A stretch of 51,204 nt of DNA, taken from the NCBI RefSeq assembly GCF_964222135.1, contig NZ_CAXQBR010000086.1, positions 1 to 51,204 on the forward strand, written 5' to 3'. The notes under the pieces were generated by a model. The model was not told the DNA's origin. It worked only from the letters and a program-made list of their open reading frames with translations, and searched no databases. The DNA comes from Euzebya sp. (lineage in GTDB: Bacteria; Actinomycetota; Nitriliruptoria; Euzebyales; Euzebyaceae). Shown here piece by piece: positions 30,113-39,511 of the stretch. The number at the start of each line of letters is the position of its first letter. Position 1 is the stretch's first letter. Both the position numbers and the translations under genes were made by a program.

Positions 30113-31573
30113 TCAGCTGCCGCCGATCTCGACCTGGATCTCCCGCGTCACGCCCTGCAGCGCGTCGAGGAGGGGGCGCAGCGCCACGTCGGTGATGTCG
30201 AGGCGGTCGATGCCGTCGCGGACCTCGGCGGTCATCTCGACCGCGGACTGCAGGGCGCGCTCCCACCGGTCCTCGTTGACCGACTCGACCAACCTGAGGG
30301 ACAGCGTCCGCAGGCGCCGTTGGAGGGAGGGGTCGGTGGCCCGGAGGGTCTCCGACGCCTCGAGGACGCGCAGCACCTCGCGGGTGGCCTCGTCGACCGG
30401 CTCATCGCCGCGCACCGGGTCACCGTCGTCGTCGCGCAGCAGCGCCATCGCCGCGAGCGCGATGGCTGCCACCAGCGCGAGGCCCAGGACGCCGGCGACG
30501 AGCGCCACGAGCACCGCCCGCACGTCCCACCGCGAGCCGGCCGCTGTCGGCTGCTCCCCCGAGGTGACGTCGTCGGCGAGATCCGGTGGGGGTGCGCCTG
30601 GCGGGGGCGTCGGCGGGGGGACGCGGTGGCGGGCGCCGGAGTCGTCAGACGGCGGATCCCACGGGGACGGGCTGCTCGGGTCCGCGGTCGGGGTCACCGC
30701 CGTGGGCAGCTCGTCGGACGCGATCGCGGACGCCGTCGAGCGGGCCGTGAGCTCGAGCGGATCGAGGGGGGGCGGGGGGACCTGCCCGCGGAGGACCTGC
30801 TCGACGAACGCCGCGGTCGGTCGGCGGGCGGGGTCCCGCCGGGTCATGGCCAGCAGCAGGCCGATCCAGTTGTCGGGCATGTCCTCGGGGACGGCTGGGT
30901 CCCGACCCAGCCTGGCCATGGCCGCCTCGACCCCGGTGCCGCTGAACGCCCGCCGCCCGGTGAACGCCTCGATCAGCACCAGGCCCAGGGAGTAGACGTC
31001 CGCCGCCGGACCGACGGCGGAGTCCTGCAGCTGCTCCGGTGCCAGGTACGCCGCGGTCCCGATCGTCGTGCCCTGCCGCGTCACCAGGGTCGCGTCCACC
31101 AGCCGGGCCACGCCGAAGTCGGTCAGGTAGCCGTCGCCCGACTCGTCGATGAGGATGTTGGCCGGCTTGATGTCGCGGTGGACGACCCCCCGGTCGTGGG
31201 CGTGCGCGAGCGCCCCGGCGACCCGGGCGGCGATGCGGACCACGTCGGACTCCGCCTGCGGTCCCTCCTCGCGCAACCGGGTGGACAGCGACTCCCCCTC
31301 GACCAGCTGCATCACGAAGTAGGGGCTGTCGTCGGGGGTCCGACCGGTGTCGAAGAGGCGCACGATCGCCGGGTGCGACAGGCGCTCGAGGATCGACATC
31401 TCCGCGACGAACCGGTCGGGGTCCGCGGCCTCGCCGACCCGCATGACCTTGACGGCCACCATCCGCCCGGACTGGGTGTCCTCGGCGGAGTAGACATCGG
31501 CCATGCCACCGCGGCCGATGGAGTCGGTGAGCCGGTACCGGTCAGCGAGGACCTCGGGACGCCCCTCGGTCAT
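30113..31573 (-). CDS. PknB-type transmembrane serine/threonine protein kinase
   Basis: A 486-residue kinase. The catalytic domain (12-262) has GRGGMADVYSAE (20-31), Lys42, HRDIKPAN (Asp134, Asn139), DFG (152-154) and GTAAYLAPE activation-segment end. A Pro/Ser/Thr-rich juxtamembrane linker (265-345) leads to one transmembrane helix (352-379) and an extracellular helical domain of about 107 residues without PASTA repeats. The ectodomain has leucine/arginine heptads and is of unknown ligand. All catalytic residues are intact. The ATG at 31573 was chosen at the family's natural start. The gene is divergent from the frameshifted membrane-protein gene. Confidence 0.92.
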   Translation of the reverse strand: MTEGRPEVLADRYRLTDSIGRGGMADVYSAEDTQSGRMVAVKVMRVGEAADPDRFVAEMSILERLSHPAIVRLFDTGRTPDDSPYFVMQLVEGESLSTRLREEGPQAESDVVRIAARVAGALAHAHDRGVVHRDIKPANILIDESGDGYLTDFGVARLVDATLVTRQGTTIGTAAYLAPEQLQDSAVGPAADVYSLGLVLIEAFTGRRAFSGTGVEAAMARLGRDPAVPEDMPDNWIGLLLAMTRRDPARRPTAAFVEQVLRGQVPPPPLDPLELTARSTASAIASDELPTAVTPTADPSSPSPWDPPSDDSGARHRVPPPTPPPGAPPPDLADDVTSGEQPTAAGSRWDVRAVLVALVAGVLGLALVAAIALAAMALLRDDDGDPVRGDEPVDEATREVLRVLEASETLRATDPSLQRRLRTLSLRLVESVNEDRWERALQSAVEMTAEVRDGIDRLDITDVALRPLLDALQGVTREIQVEIGGS

Positions 31574-31743
31574 CGCCCTGGCCCAGACCGTGTCTGAGGG
31601 GGCATCGACCGTAGTCTGGCAGAAGACGTCCGGGGAGATCGCCAATCGCCCCGGCCTCGTGCGACGTCCACGCCGCCGACGAGGGCGGCGTGGCAGGATG
31701 TCCCCGGCGCACGCGAGCCCCGCTCCGAGCGGCAGAACCACCC

Positions 31744-32734
31744 ATGTCCGACGACGTCAGCGACGACCGCCTGGATCGCCTGCGGGGCGATCTCGCCGCG
31801 TTGCGCGCCAAGACGGCCGAGGAGTTCGGCGTGGAGCTGGTCGGCCGCTCCCCGGCCGCCGGCGAGGCGCCGGTCAGCGACGTCCGCACCCGCCGTCCGC
31901 CCCCAGACCGGTCACCGTCCCCGCGGGGTGCCGACCCGGACGCGACCCCGAGGGCCACCGACGTCCCCCCGATCCTCGAACCCCCCCACCCCCACCCCCC
32001 CCGCCCCCCCCGCGCCCGCGCCGGTCGTCGGCGGCCCCCGGCCGGTGGACGCGGACGAGGCGGGCGACGCGGACCACCGGGCACCGCCGCGACGGCGATG
32101 GCGCGCCGGCACCCCCCGACCGCCGCGGCCCCCGCGCCGGTCGCCGTTCCGACGACGGCCCACCCGCCCGCCGTCACGGCTCGCCGTCCCCGCCCCCATC
32201 GAGGTGCGGCGCCGTCCCGGCTACCTGGCCGGTCCGCGCTGGCCCACCTGGACGTGGGTGTCCGGCGTCGCCGTCGCGCTCGTCGCCCTGCCGTCGGTGG
32301 CCCAGCTGGCGTACCGGCTGGCGAAGGCGATGGAGCAGACCTCGTTCCTGCTCGGCGCCGACCCCACCCGCACCGACCACCTCAGGGCGGCCGCCGGGGT
32401 CGCCGGCGGCGGTATCACGATCGCCCTCGCGATCGCCGCCCTCGCCGTGGTCCGGGGACGACCGGGCTACCTCACCGCCGCGGCGAGCGCGCTGGTCCTC
32501 TTCGGCGTCTTCCCCTTCGTGGCCGCCTCCGCGAACGCCGGGATCGTCGCCGCACCGGTCCCGCCGTTCGAGGAGCTGCTGCGCCCCGTCGGCTGGGGCT
32601 ACCACGGCGCCCTCACGGCGACGTTCTGGGTGTGCGCGGCGGCGCTCGTCGCGGCCGTCGCCGACCTGGTCTACCGGAGCGTGGCCGCGGTGGCGCACCA
32701 CCAGGGGTCGCGTCGCCGGGAGCGCGGGCGCTAG
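31744..32734 (+). pseudogene. Membrane protein gene with apparent frameshift in a C-rich tract
   Basis: The 5' part (ATG 31744, MSDDVSDDRLDRLRGDLAALRAK, acidic helix then Pro/Arg-rich sequence) is in one frame. The 3' part, from about TPTPPAPPAPAPVV to the stop at 32734, is in the next frame and encodes three to four membrane helices (LAYRLAKAM; ITIALAIAALAVV; ALVLFGVFPFVAASANAGIV; FWVCAAALVAAVADLVY). The switch must occur in C7-A-C5-A-C8-G-C8 at 31981-32011; one fewer C there would join the parts. It could be a sequencing error, a real mutation or a slippage-controlled gene. It is divergent from the membrane kinase, and otherwise unknown. Confidence 0.6.
31981..32011 (+). repeat. Poly-C tract C7-A-C5-A-C8-G-C8
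   Basis: A homopolymer-rich run within the coding sequence, encoding prolines in either frame. Such tracts change length by slipped-strand mispairing and are also error-prone in sequencing. Confidence 0.9.
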
Positions 32735-32737
32735 GCG

Positions 32738-33286
32738 CTAGAGCCGGAACCACACCGACCCGCCGCCGGTCCCCGCGACCTCGAGACGGATCTTGGCCAG
32801 CTCCTCCTCCGGCACCACCCAGCACCACTGGCCGCGGATCTCCTGGGACTCCCTGACGGGCTGGCCGGTGTCGAGGGGGTCGGGGAGGATCCCGCAGTCC
32901 TGCCCCAGCGGGAAGGTGCGGCCCGCCGGCGTGCCGAGGGCGGCGGTGATCGTCCCGCGCACCACGGCCGGTCCCCGTCCGCGCCGCTCGAGGACGACCT
33001 CGACCATCACCTGGCGGTGCCCCTCCGGCGGCGGGGCGTTGAACTGGTTGGCCGCCGCGATGCGCTCGGCGGCGTCGTCGTCGGAGTCGACCACCCGCAG
33101 CGCCCACACCCCCACGTCGGCGGAGCGGCCCCGCGGGATCGGGTCGACCACGCTGCCGGGGGTCGGGGGCGCCGCGGCGACGTCCTCGGCCTCCGGCCCG
33201 CTCCCCCGCTCCAGCCACAGGCCGGTCGCCACCCCGGCGCCGAAGACGACGAGCAGCACGACGATCGCCGCCGCGACGCGCGGCAC
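32738..33286 (-). CDS. Membrane-anchored DUF4352-like protein
   Basis: About 182 residues: an N-terminal membrane anchor (VAAAIVVLLVVFGAGVATGLWL), a short acidic linker, then a beta-sandwich domain (about 45-182) resembling DUF4352/immunoglobulin-like extracellular domains. It reads VVDPIPRGRSADVGVWALRVVDSD, GHRQVMVEVVLERRG and FPLGQDCGILPDPLD, with two cysteines. Role unknown; probably surface-exposed. The GTG at 33286 is the likeliest start by topology, but no strong ribosome-binding site is seen and upstream in-frame starts would add a basic tail. It is convergent with the frameshifted gene, three bases apart. Confidence 0.65.
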   Translation of the reverse strand: MPRVAAAIVVLLVVFGAGVATGLWLERGSGPEAEDVAAAPPTPGSVVDPIPRGRSADVGVWALRVVDSDDDAAERIAAANQFNAPPPEGHRQVMVEVVLERRGRGPAVVRGTITAALGTPAGRTFPLGQDCGILPDPLDTGQPVRESQEIRGQWCWVVPEEELAKIRLEVAGTGGGSVWFRL

Positions 33287-33743
33287 GTCTACCGGGGTCC
33301 CGTCGGCGTCGGCACGTGCACGACGGTGAGCGTATCCGGTGGCTCCGTCGCGGCGGCCGACCGTGGGCGCAGCCGAGCGTCGGCGCGATCGGGGCCTCCT
33401 TCGCCTCACGGCGACGTCGGGCGCGATCCTGGCGCGAGCTGGCGAACCCCGACTGACCGGCCAGACTGTGATTTCCACAAGGTGAGACCCCGTCCCAGGT
33501 CCCGGGACCCCCTGAAGTTGCGCGACAAGTCGTGGATTTGTGATTAGTCTCCCTCAACCGGTTCGCGCGATGTCCAGGATCACACCCCCTGGGCGGAGCC
33601 GGCAGGCGGCCACCACCCCCCGGCAGCCGACCCGTGGGATGAGCCGATCCGTCCCGCACCCCCAACCGGATCACCACAGGCGCCGCACCGTCGACGCCAC
33701 GGCGATCCCGCACAGCACGGACCGCTTGACATGTGGAGGGCGC
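33287..33743. other. Promoter region of the Liv-type operon, no gene seen
   Basis: These 457 bases separate divergent genes. I see no convincing coding sequence. They contain the palindrome GGTCCCGGGACC (33498-33509), a -10-like TAGTCT at 33545-33550, and two related stretches TGTGATTTCCACA (33467-33479) and GTGGATTTGTGAT. Upstream extensions of the first ATPase frame across this region look unnatural. Confidence 0.55.
33498..33509. promoter_or_regulatory. Palindrome GGTCCCGGGACC upstream of the Liv-type operon
   Basis: A perfect 12-bp palindrome 36 bases upstream of a -10-like TAGTCT. GGGACC/GGTCCC elements recur in the palindrome before the operon's substrate-binding-protein gene (39512-39526), in the opposite half-site order. 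A shared regulator is possible. Confidence 0.4.
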
Positions 33744-34529
33744 ATGCTCGAGGTGTCGAACCTCGAAGTCGTCTACGACGACGTCGTACTGGTCCTGCGT
33801 GGCGTGAGCCTGCAGGTCCCCGAGGGCAAGATCGTGGCGCTGCTCGGCGCCAACGGAGCGGGCAAGACCACCCTGCTCCGAGCCATCTCCGGGTTGCTCG
33901 ACGTCCACGAGGGCGAGATCACCAAGGGGACGATCACCCTCGACGGCCAGCCGATCGCCGGGCTGGCACCCGAGAAGGTCGTGGAGGCGGGGGTGAAGCA
34001 GGCGCTCGAGGGACGGCGGATCTTCGCCGAGTTCACCGTCGAGGAGAACCTCCGCGTCGGCGCCCACACCGACACGAGCGCGCTCAAGGAGAACATGGAG
34101 CGCGTCTACGACCTGTTCCCGGTGCTGCGGGACCGGCGGCGGTCGACGGCGGGCTACCTCTCCGGCGGCGAGCAGACGATGCTCTCGATGGGGCGGGCGC
34201 TGATGTCCAACCCCAAGTACCTGCTGCTCGACGAGCCGAGCCTGGGCCTCGCCCCCCAGCTCGTCGACCAGATCCGCGACCTGATCGTCGAGATCAACGG
34301 CCAGGGCGTCACCGTGCTGCTGGTGGAGCAGAACGCGACGATGGCCCTCGGGGTGGCCGAGCACGGCTACATCATGGAGACCGGGAAGGTCGTCATGGAC
34401 AAGCCGGCGAAGGCGCTGCTCGAGGACGACGACGTCCGGGAGTTCTACCTCGGGCTGGCCGAGGAGGGGCACGCGAAGTCGTTCCGCGACGTCAAGCACT
34501 ACAAGCGCCGGAAGCGGTGGCTGTCGTGA
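33744..34529 (+). CDS. Branched-chain-type ABC transporter ATPase (LivF-like)
   Basis: A 261-residue ATPase of the LivF group: Walker A GANGAGKTT (35-43), the ALEGRRIFAEFTVEENLRVGA region typical of LivF, signature LSGGEQTMLSMGRAL, and Walker B YLLLDEPSLGLAP. The C-terminal basic tail HYKRRKRWLS is an oddity compared with common LivF proteins. GGAGGG three bases ahead sets the ATG. It is the first gene of an operon with LivG-, acyl-CoA ligase-, LivH- and LivM-like genes. The cargo is probably a carboxylic acid rather than an amino acid, given the ligase. Confidence 0.92.
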   Translation: MLEVSNLEVVYDDVVLVLRGVSLQVPEGKIVALLGANGAGKTTLLRAISGLLDVHEGEITKGTITLDGQPIAGLAPEKVVEAGVKQALEGRRIFAEFTVEENLRVGAHTDTSALKENMERVYDLFPVLRDRRRSTAGYLSGGEQTMLSMGRALMSNPKYLLLDEPSLGLAPQLVDQIRDLIVEINGQGVTVLLVEQNATMALGVAEHGYIMETGKVVMDKPAKALLEDDDVREFYLGLAEEGHAKSFRDVKHYKRRKRWLS

Positions 34530-34542
34530 CGGGGGGTGCACG

Positions 34543-35436
34543 GTGAGCGCCACGACCGCGGAGACCACGCAGTCGGCCACGTCCGCGCCCACGAGCGCGG
34601 CCCCGATCCTCTCCTTCGACGCGGTGCGCCTGTCCTTCTCCGGCGTCACGGCCATCGACGGGGTCTCCTTCACCGTCGGGCCGAAGGAGCTGTTCGCCAT
34701 CATCGGGCCGAACGGCGCCGGCAAGACGTCCATCTTCAACGTCCTGTCGGGGGTGTACCGACCTCAGGAGGGCGCGGTCACCTTCCGCGGCGAGTCGATC
34801 CTCGGCCTCTCCCCCCACCAGGTCGCCGAACGGGGGCTGGCGCGGACGTTCCAGAACATCGAGCTGTTCAGCAACCTGACCGTCCTCGACAACCTGATGC
34901 TGGGCCGCCACCAGAAGATCGGGTACGGCTTCCTCGCGAGCATGCTCTACGTGGGCCGTGCCCGCCGGGAGGAAATTGCCAACCGGGCGGTCGTCGAGGA
35001 CATCGTCGATTTCCTCGAGATCGAGCAGTACCGGAAGATGCCCGTGGGGCTCCTCCCCTACGGCATCCAGAAGCGCATCGAGCTGGGCCGAGCGCTCGCG
35101 ATGGAGCCGAAGCTGCTGCTGCTCGACGAGCCGGTCGCCGGCATGAACGTCGAGGAGACCGAGGACATGGCCCGGTTCATCCTCGACATCCGCGACGAGC
35201 TCGACATCCCGATGATCCTGGTCGAGCACGACATGGGACTGGTCATGGACCTCGCGGACCGCGTGATGGTCGTCGACTTCGGCCAGCACGTCGCGACCGG
35301 ACCGCCCGCCGAGGTCCAGTCCAACCCCGACGTGATCCGGGCCTACCTGGGCTCGAGCGACTCGGCCGCCGCGAGCACCCCGGACACGAGCACCCCGGAC
35401 GTCAGCTCCACCGCCAAAACGGAGGACCCCCAGTGA
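34543..35436 (+). CDS. Branched-chain-type ABC transporter ATPase (LivG-like)
   Basis: A 297-residue ATPase: LSFSGVTAIDGVSFTV start, Walker A GPNGAGKTS (about 54-62), the LivG hallmark RTFQNIELFSNLTVLDNLMLG, LPYGIQKRIELGRAL in place of a canonical LSGG signature (a known LivG-type variant), and Walker B LLLLDEPVAGMN. There is a Ser/Thr/Asp-rich C-terminal tail of about 25 residues with a repeated STPD unit. The GTG start is 13 bases after LivF. The stop overlaps the ligase start by four bases. Confidence 0.92.
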   Translation: MSATTAETTQSATSAPTSAAPILSFDAVRLSFSGVTAIDGVSFTVGPKELFAIIGPNGAGKTSIFNVLSGVYRPQEGAVTFRGESILGLSPHQVAERGLARTFQNIELFSNLTVLDNLMLGRHQKIGYGFLASMLYVGRARREEIANRAVVEDIVDFLEIEQYRKMPVGLLPYGIQKRIELGRALAMEPKLLLLDEPVAGMNVEETEDMARFILDIRDELDIPMILVEHDMGLVMDLADRVMVVDFGQHVATGPPAEVQSNPDVIRAYLGSSDSAAASTPDTSTPDVSSTAKTEDPQ

Positions 35437-37472
35437 GCCCCTTCCCCGCCATGCCGACCGGCGCCGGCCTGCCGTTCGCGAGCGTCGCCGAGTCGACCCT
35501 CACCCGCCCCGACGCCGGTGAGGGGACGACCACGACGGCGAGCCGCATCCGCGACTGGGCGGCCCGTCGCCCCGACGCCGTCGCGATGCGCGAGAAGGAG
35601 TTCGGGATCTGGCAGGAGATCACCTGGGCGCAGTACTGGGACGCCGTCCAGGACGTGGCCCACGGGCTGATGGCCCTCGGGGTCGAACCCGGTGACCGGG
35701 TCGCGATCCACGCGGAGAACCGCACCGAGTGGCTCTACACCGACCTCGCCACGGTCGCGTGCCGGGCCATCACGGTCGGGCTGTACCCCACGAACCCCGC
35801 GGACGAGGTCCGCTACCTGCTGAGCGACTCCGGCTCGAAGGTGCTGGTGGCCGAGGACCAGGAGCAGGTGGACAAGGCCCTCGAGGTCGCCGACGACCTG
35901 CCGGACCTGCGCCACATCATCTACCTCGAGCCGCGCGGCATCCGCCACCGCTACGACGACCCGCGCCTCATCTCCTGGACCGACTTCCTGGCCCGCGGCG
36001 CCGAGCACCGGGCCGCCGACTCCGGTGAGCTGGCGAGGCGGATGGCCGAGGCGCAGCCCGACGACGTGATGACCCTGGTCTACACGTCGGGCACGACCGG
36101 ACCGCCGAAGGGCGTGATGCTGACCGTCGCGAACGCCGAGTTCGCCATCGACGTGCTCGTGACCGGTGGCGGCTTCACCGACCCGCCCCCGAGCGACGAC
36201 GACCTGATCCTCTCCTACCTGCCCCTGTGCCACGTCGCGGAGCGGATCTTCACGATCTGGTTCAACGCCGCGGTCGGCGTGCAGGTGAACTTCGCCGAGT
36301 CGATCGAGACGGTGCAGCAGAACCTGAAGGAGGTCCAGCCGACCATCCTGTTCGCGGTGCCGCGCATCTGGGAGAAGATCCTCGCCGGCATCAACATCCG
36401 CATGCAGGGCGCGAGTCGCGTCAAGCGGGCCACGTTCCGCTTCTGGATGCGGATCGCCGACCGCATCGGCGACCAGCTGGTCGCGAACGGCGGCACGCAC
36501 ACCACCAGCACCCGCCTGCTGTACGCAGTCGGCTGGCTGTTCATGTTCCGCGCCCTCCGGGAGCGCATCGGCATGCGCCGGGTGCGCTACGCCGCCTCCG
36601 GCGCGGCACCGATCGCACCCGAGGTCCTCAAGTTCTTCATGGGCATCGGCGTGCCGATGCACGAGGTCTACGGGATGAGCGAGAACTCCGCCGTGGCGAC
36701 GGGCAACAAGCCGGGGCGGATCAAGCTCGGCACGGTCGGGGAGCCGCACGACCGCGTCGAGGTGCAGCTCGACCCGGACACCAACGAGATCCTCACCCGC
36801 CACCCCGGCACCTTCGCCGGGTACTGGGGCAAGCCGGAGGCCACCGCCAAGGTCATGACCGACGACGGCTGGCTGCGGACCGGTGACGTCGGCGAGTGGG
36901 TCGACGGCACGCACCTGAAGATCGTCGACCGCATCAAGGACATCATCATCACGGCGGGCGGCAAGAACATCTCCCCCAGCGAGATCGAGAACTCGCTGAA
37001 GGCCTCGGAGTACATCAAGGAGGCCGTCGTCATCGGCGACCGCCGCAAGTACCTCACCGCGCTGATCGGCATCGAGCTCGACACCGTCGGCGACTGGGCC
37101 CAGCGCAGGGGCATCCCCTACACGACCTACCGGGACCTGTCGGAGAAGCCGGAGGTCGTGGCCCTGGTCGCGGATCTCGTGGAGAAGACCAACGCGAAGT
37201 TCGCCCGGGTGGAGGGGATCAAGAAGTTCCGCATGCTCCCGAAGGAGCTCGACCACGAGGACGGCGAGATGACCGCCACCCAGAAGGTCAAGCGGTCCGC
37301 CCTCTACGACATCTTCACCGACCTGGTGGAGGGGATGTACGACGGCCCCGCCAGCGGGGTCGGCGCCGACGGCACGCAGTACGTCGCCGCGGACGCACCC
37401 GCGGCCGCCCCGGAACCGGCCAACCCCCTGGCTGCCGACGGCGACGCGGGGAAGGCCTACGGCGGTGAGTGA
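35433..37472 (+). CDS. AMP-dependent long-chain-type acyl-CoA synthetase
   Basis: A 679-residue adenylate-forming ligase of the FadD15-like group. AMP/P-loop motif YTSGTTGPPKGVM (about residues 214-226), VYGMSENSA (A5 region), GWLRTGDVG (A7) and KDIIITAGGKNISPSEIE (A8/A10 area). It activates a carboxylic acid with ATP and CoA. Placement between the transporter ATPases and permeases, with overlapping start and stop codons (GTGA before, eight-base overlap after), implies that the imported acid is trapped as a CoA thioester. GGAGG seven bases before the GTG sets the start. The chain length of the substrate is unknown. Confidence 0.92.
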   Translation: MSPFPAMPTGAGLPFASVAESTLTRPDAGEGTTTTASRIRDWAARRPDAVAMREKEFGIWQEITWAQYWDAVQDVAHGLMALGVEPGDRVAIHAENRTEWLYTDLATVACRAITVGLYPTNPADEVRYLLSDSGSKVLVAEDQEQVDKALEVADDLPDLRHIIYLEPRGIRHRYDDPRLISWTDFLARGAEHRAADSGELARRMAEAQPDDVMTLVYTSGTTGPPKGVMLTVANAEFAIDVLVTGGGFTDPPPSDDDLILSYLPLCHVAERIFTIWFNAAVGVQVNFAESIETVQQNLKEVQPTILFAVPRIWEKILAGINIRMQGASRVKRATFRFWMRIADRIGDQLVANGGTHTTSTRLLYAVGWLFMFRALRERIGMRRVRYAASGAAPIAPEVLKFFMGIGVPMHEVYGMSENSAVATGNKPGRIKLGTVGEPHDRVEVQLDPDTNEILTRHPGTFAGYWGKPEATAKVMTDDGWLRTGDVGEWVDGTHLKIVDRIKDIIITAGGKNISPSEIENSLKASEYIKEAVVIGDRRKYLTALIGIELDTVGDWAQRRGIPYTTYRDLSEKPEVVALVADLVEKTNAKFARVEGIKKFRMLPKELDHEDGEMTATQKVKRSALYDIFTDLVEGMYDGPASGVGADGTQYVAADAPAAAPEPANPLAADGDAGKAYGGE

Positions 37473-38352
37473 GTTCCTCCAAGCCGTCAGCGCAGGGCTC
37501 GGCAACGGGTCGATCTACGCGCTGATCGCCCTCGGGTTCGTCATCATCTACAAGTCGACCCTGGTGGTCAGCTTCGCCCAGCCGGCGCTGATGATCACGG
37601 GTGGCCTGTTCATGGTCTTCCTGAACGGCGCGATCGGGTTCTGGCCTGCGCTCGCCGTCGCGGTCATCGGCACCGCGGCGATCGCGATGACCGCCGAGCG
37701 GGTCGCGCTCCGGCCGATGATCGGCGAGCCGGTCTTCGTCGTCGCGATCATCACGATCGGCATCGACATCGTCCTGCGGGTCGTCCAGAACCGGCTCATC
37801 GGCACCAACCTCCGCTACGTCGGCGACCCGTGGGGGCTCGCCAGCATCGACGTCGGCGGGGTGCTCGTGTACCAGCGCGACATCGCGCGGCTGGTGGCGA
37901 CGCTGATCATCGTCGGCATCCTCTTCGCGTTCTTCAAGTACAGCCGCTTCGGGCTGGGCATGCGGGCGGCGGCCTTCGACCAGGAGACCGCGCTCGCGCA
38001 GGGCATCAACGTCGGGCGGGTCTTCGCCGTCTCCTGGGGCATCGCCGGCGCCCTCGCCGCGGTGGCCGGCATGTTCGTCGACGGCGGGTCCGGCATCAGC
38101 CAGCAGACCTGGATCATCGCCCTGAAGGCCCTGCCGGCGATCATCATCGGCGGGCTCGACTCCGTCGGCGGGGCCGTGCTGGGCGGCCTGGCCGTCGGGC
38201 TGGTGGAGGCCCTCGTCGGCACCTACCAGGCCGAGTACATGCCGTGGCTCGGCAACAACTTCGCGCCCGTGTCCCCCTACGTCCTGCTGCTCATCGTCCT
38301 GATCATCAGGCCCTACGGCCTGTTCGGCACCCCGGAGGTCGAGCGTGTTTGA
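37465..38352 (+). CDS. Branched-chain-type ABC permease (LivH-like)
   Basis: A 295-residue permease with about eight membrane helices. LivH features are GLGNGSIYALIALGFVIIYKST at the start, FAQPALMITGG, MRAAAFDQETALAQGINVGRVFAVSWGIAGALAAVAG (named by key A-x-x-x-G-I-N), and KALPAIIIGGLDSVGGAVLGGL. It forms the translocation pore with LivM. It starts on a GTG eight bases inside the ligase gene and itself overlaps LivM by eight bases. Confidence 0.92.
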   Translation: MSEFLQAVSAGLGNGSIYALIALGFVIIYKSTLVVSFAQPALMITGGLFMVFLNGAIGFWPALAVAVIGTAAIAMTAERVALRPMIGEPVFVVAIITIGIDIVLRVVQNRLIGTNLRYVGDPWGLASIDVGGVLVYQRDIARLVATLIIVGILFAFFKYSRFGLGMRAAAFDQETALAQGINVGRVFAVSWGIAGALAAVAGMFVDGGSGISQQTWIIALKALPAIIIGGLDSVGGAVLGGLAVGLVEALVGTYQAEYMPWLGNNFAPVSPYVLLLIVLIIRPYGLFGTPEVERV

Positions 38353-39490
38353 TCTGGTCTCGGGCTCGCTGCTCGGCGGGTCGGGCGTGGGCAAGCGCCC
38401 GGAGCTGTACACGTCCTACGACGCGGACATGGCGCTGTTCAACACCCGCGCCAAGGCCGTCGGGGTGTACGCCCTCCTCGCGGCGACCGCGCTCCTCCCC
38501 TTCGTGCTCACCGACGAGCTCCTCGTGCTGCTGTCCCAGGCGTTCGGGCTGGCGATCGGCGCGATCGGGCTGAACCTCGTCACCGGGTACGCCGGCCAGG
38601 TGTCCCTCGGCCACGCGTTCTTCGTGGGGCTCGGCGCGTTCACCGCCGCCGCGCTGAGCGGCGACCCGGAGGGCCGCACCCTCGGGCTCGGACTTCCCAT
38701 GGCCGTCTGGCTCCCCGCGGCCGCGCTGCTCCCCGCGCTCGTCGGCGCGCTGGTGGCGCCGCTGGCTACCCGGCTGCGGGGCCTCTACCTGGCGATCGTC
38801 ACCCTCGGGCTCGTGTTCCTGGGCGACCACTTCTTCCGCGAGATCGAGTTCATCACCGGTGGGTTCGGCGTCGGCCGGCCGGGTGTGCAGGCGTCGATCT
38901 TCGGCATCTCCATCACCGGCAACGGGCCGTCGTTCACCGGCCAGCAGAAGACCTTCTGGTACGCCCTCGCCATCCTCGTGGTCGTCGCCCTCCTGGGGCG
39001 CAACATCGCGCGGAGCGCGGTCGGGCGGGCGTTCCAGGCGGTCCGGGACCGCGACATCGCCGCCGAGGTCATCGGCGTGCAGGTCTTCCGCCAGAAGGTC
39101 CTCGCGTTCACCGTCTCCTCGGCCTTCGCCGGGATCGCGGGCGCGGTCCTGTACACCATCACCCGCCAGATCGTCCCCGAGGCGTTCAACCTCCAGCTCA
39201 GCGTCGAGTTCATCGCGATGATCCTCATCGGCGGCGCATCGACGATCAGCGGATCCATCGCGGGAGCGGTGTTCCTGACCGTCGTCCTGCGGCTCGCCGA
39301 GGAGCTCAGCCGCTGGACCTCCTTCATCCCGCCGCCCGGTCAGGCCGGCGGCCTCCTCAACACCGCGCAGGTGTCCACCATCCTCTACGGGTTCCTGATC
39401 GTCGGCTTCCTGCTGTTCGAGCCGCGCGGCCTGTTCGGGGTCTGGATCCGCATCCGCAACTACTGGAAGGGCTGGCCCTTCAGCTACTGA
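38345..39490 (+). CDS. Branched-chain-type ABC permease (LivM-like)
   Basis: A 381-residue permease. An extended N-terminal segment of about 35 residues precedes the first helix. Then come the LivM signatures LNLVTGYAGQVSLGHAFFVGLGA, RLRGLYLAIVTLG, the RDRDIAAEVIGVQV cytoplasmic loop that contacts the ATPase, and LIGGASTISGSIAGAVF. It is the partner of the LivH-like permease. The stop is directly followed by a hairpin, so the core operon probably ends here. Confidence 0.92.
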   Translation: MFDLVSGSLLGGSGVGKRPELYTSYDADMALFNTRAKAVGVYALLAATALLPFVLTDELLVLLSQAFGLAIGAIGLNLVTGYAGQVSLGHAFFVGLGAFTAAALSGDPEGRTLGLGLPMAVWLPAAALLPALVGALVAPLATRLRGLYLAIVTLGLVFLGDHFFREIEFITGGFGVGRPGVQASIFGISITGNGPSFTGQQKTFWYALAILVVVALLGRNIARSAVGRAFQAVRDRDIAAEVIGVQVFRQKVLAFTVSSAFAGIAGAVLYTITRQIVPEAFNLQLSVEFIAMILIGGASTISGSIAGAVFLTVVLRLAEELSRWTSFIPPPGQAGGLLNTAQVSTILYGFLIVGFLLFEPRGLFGVWIRIRNYWKGWPFSY

Positions 39491-39505
39491 GCCGCCCCGC
39501 GGCTC
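39489..39505 (+). terminator. Hairpin at the LivM stop codon
   Basis: GAGCCGC and GCGGCTC pair around CCC, beginning within the LivM TGA codon. It probably terminates or attenuates transcription between the permease operon and the substrate-binding-protein gene. Confidence 0.5.
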
Positions 39506-39511
39506 GGAAGT

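Noticed and set aside
30113-31573. PASTA domains expected in the PknB-type kinase ectodomain
   Set aside because: The extracellular part is a short helical region with heptad-like leucines, not the beta-alpha PASTA pattern.
33724-33730. TTGACA just before the LivF-like gene considered as a -35 box
   Set aside because: It is only about 15 bases from the start codon, leaving no room for a -10 and leader with the visible GGAGGG ribosome-binding site.
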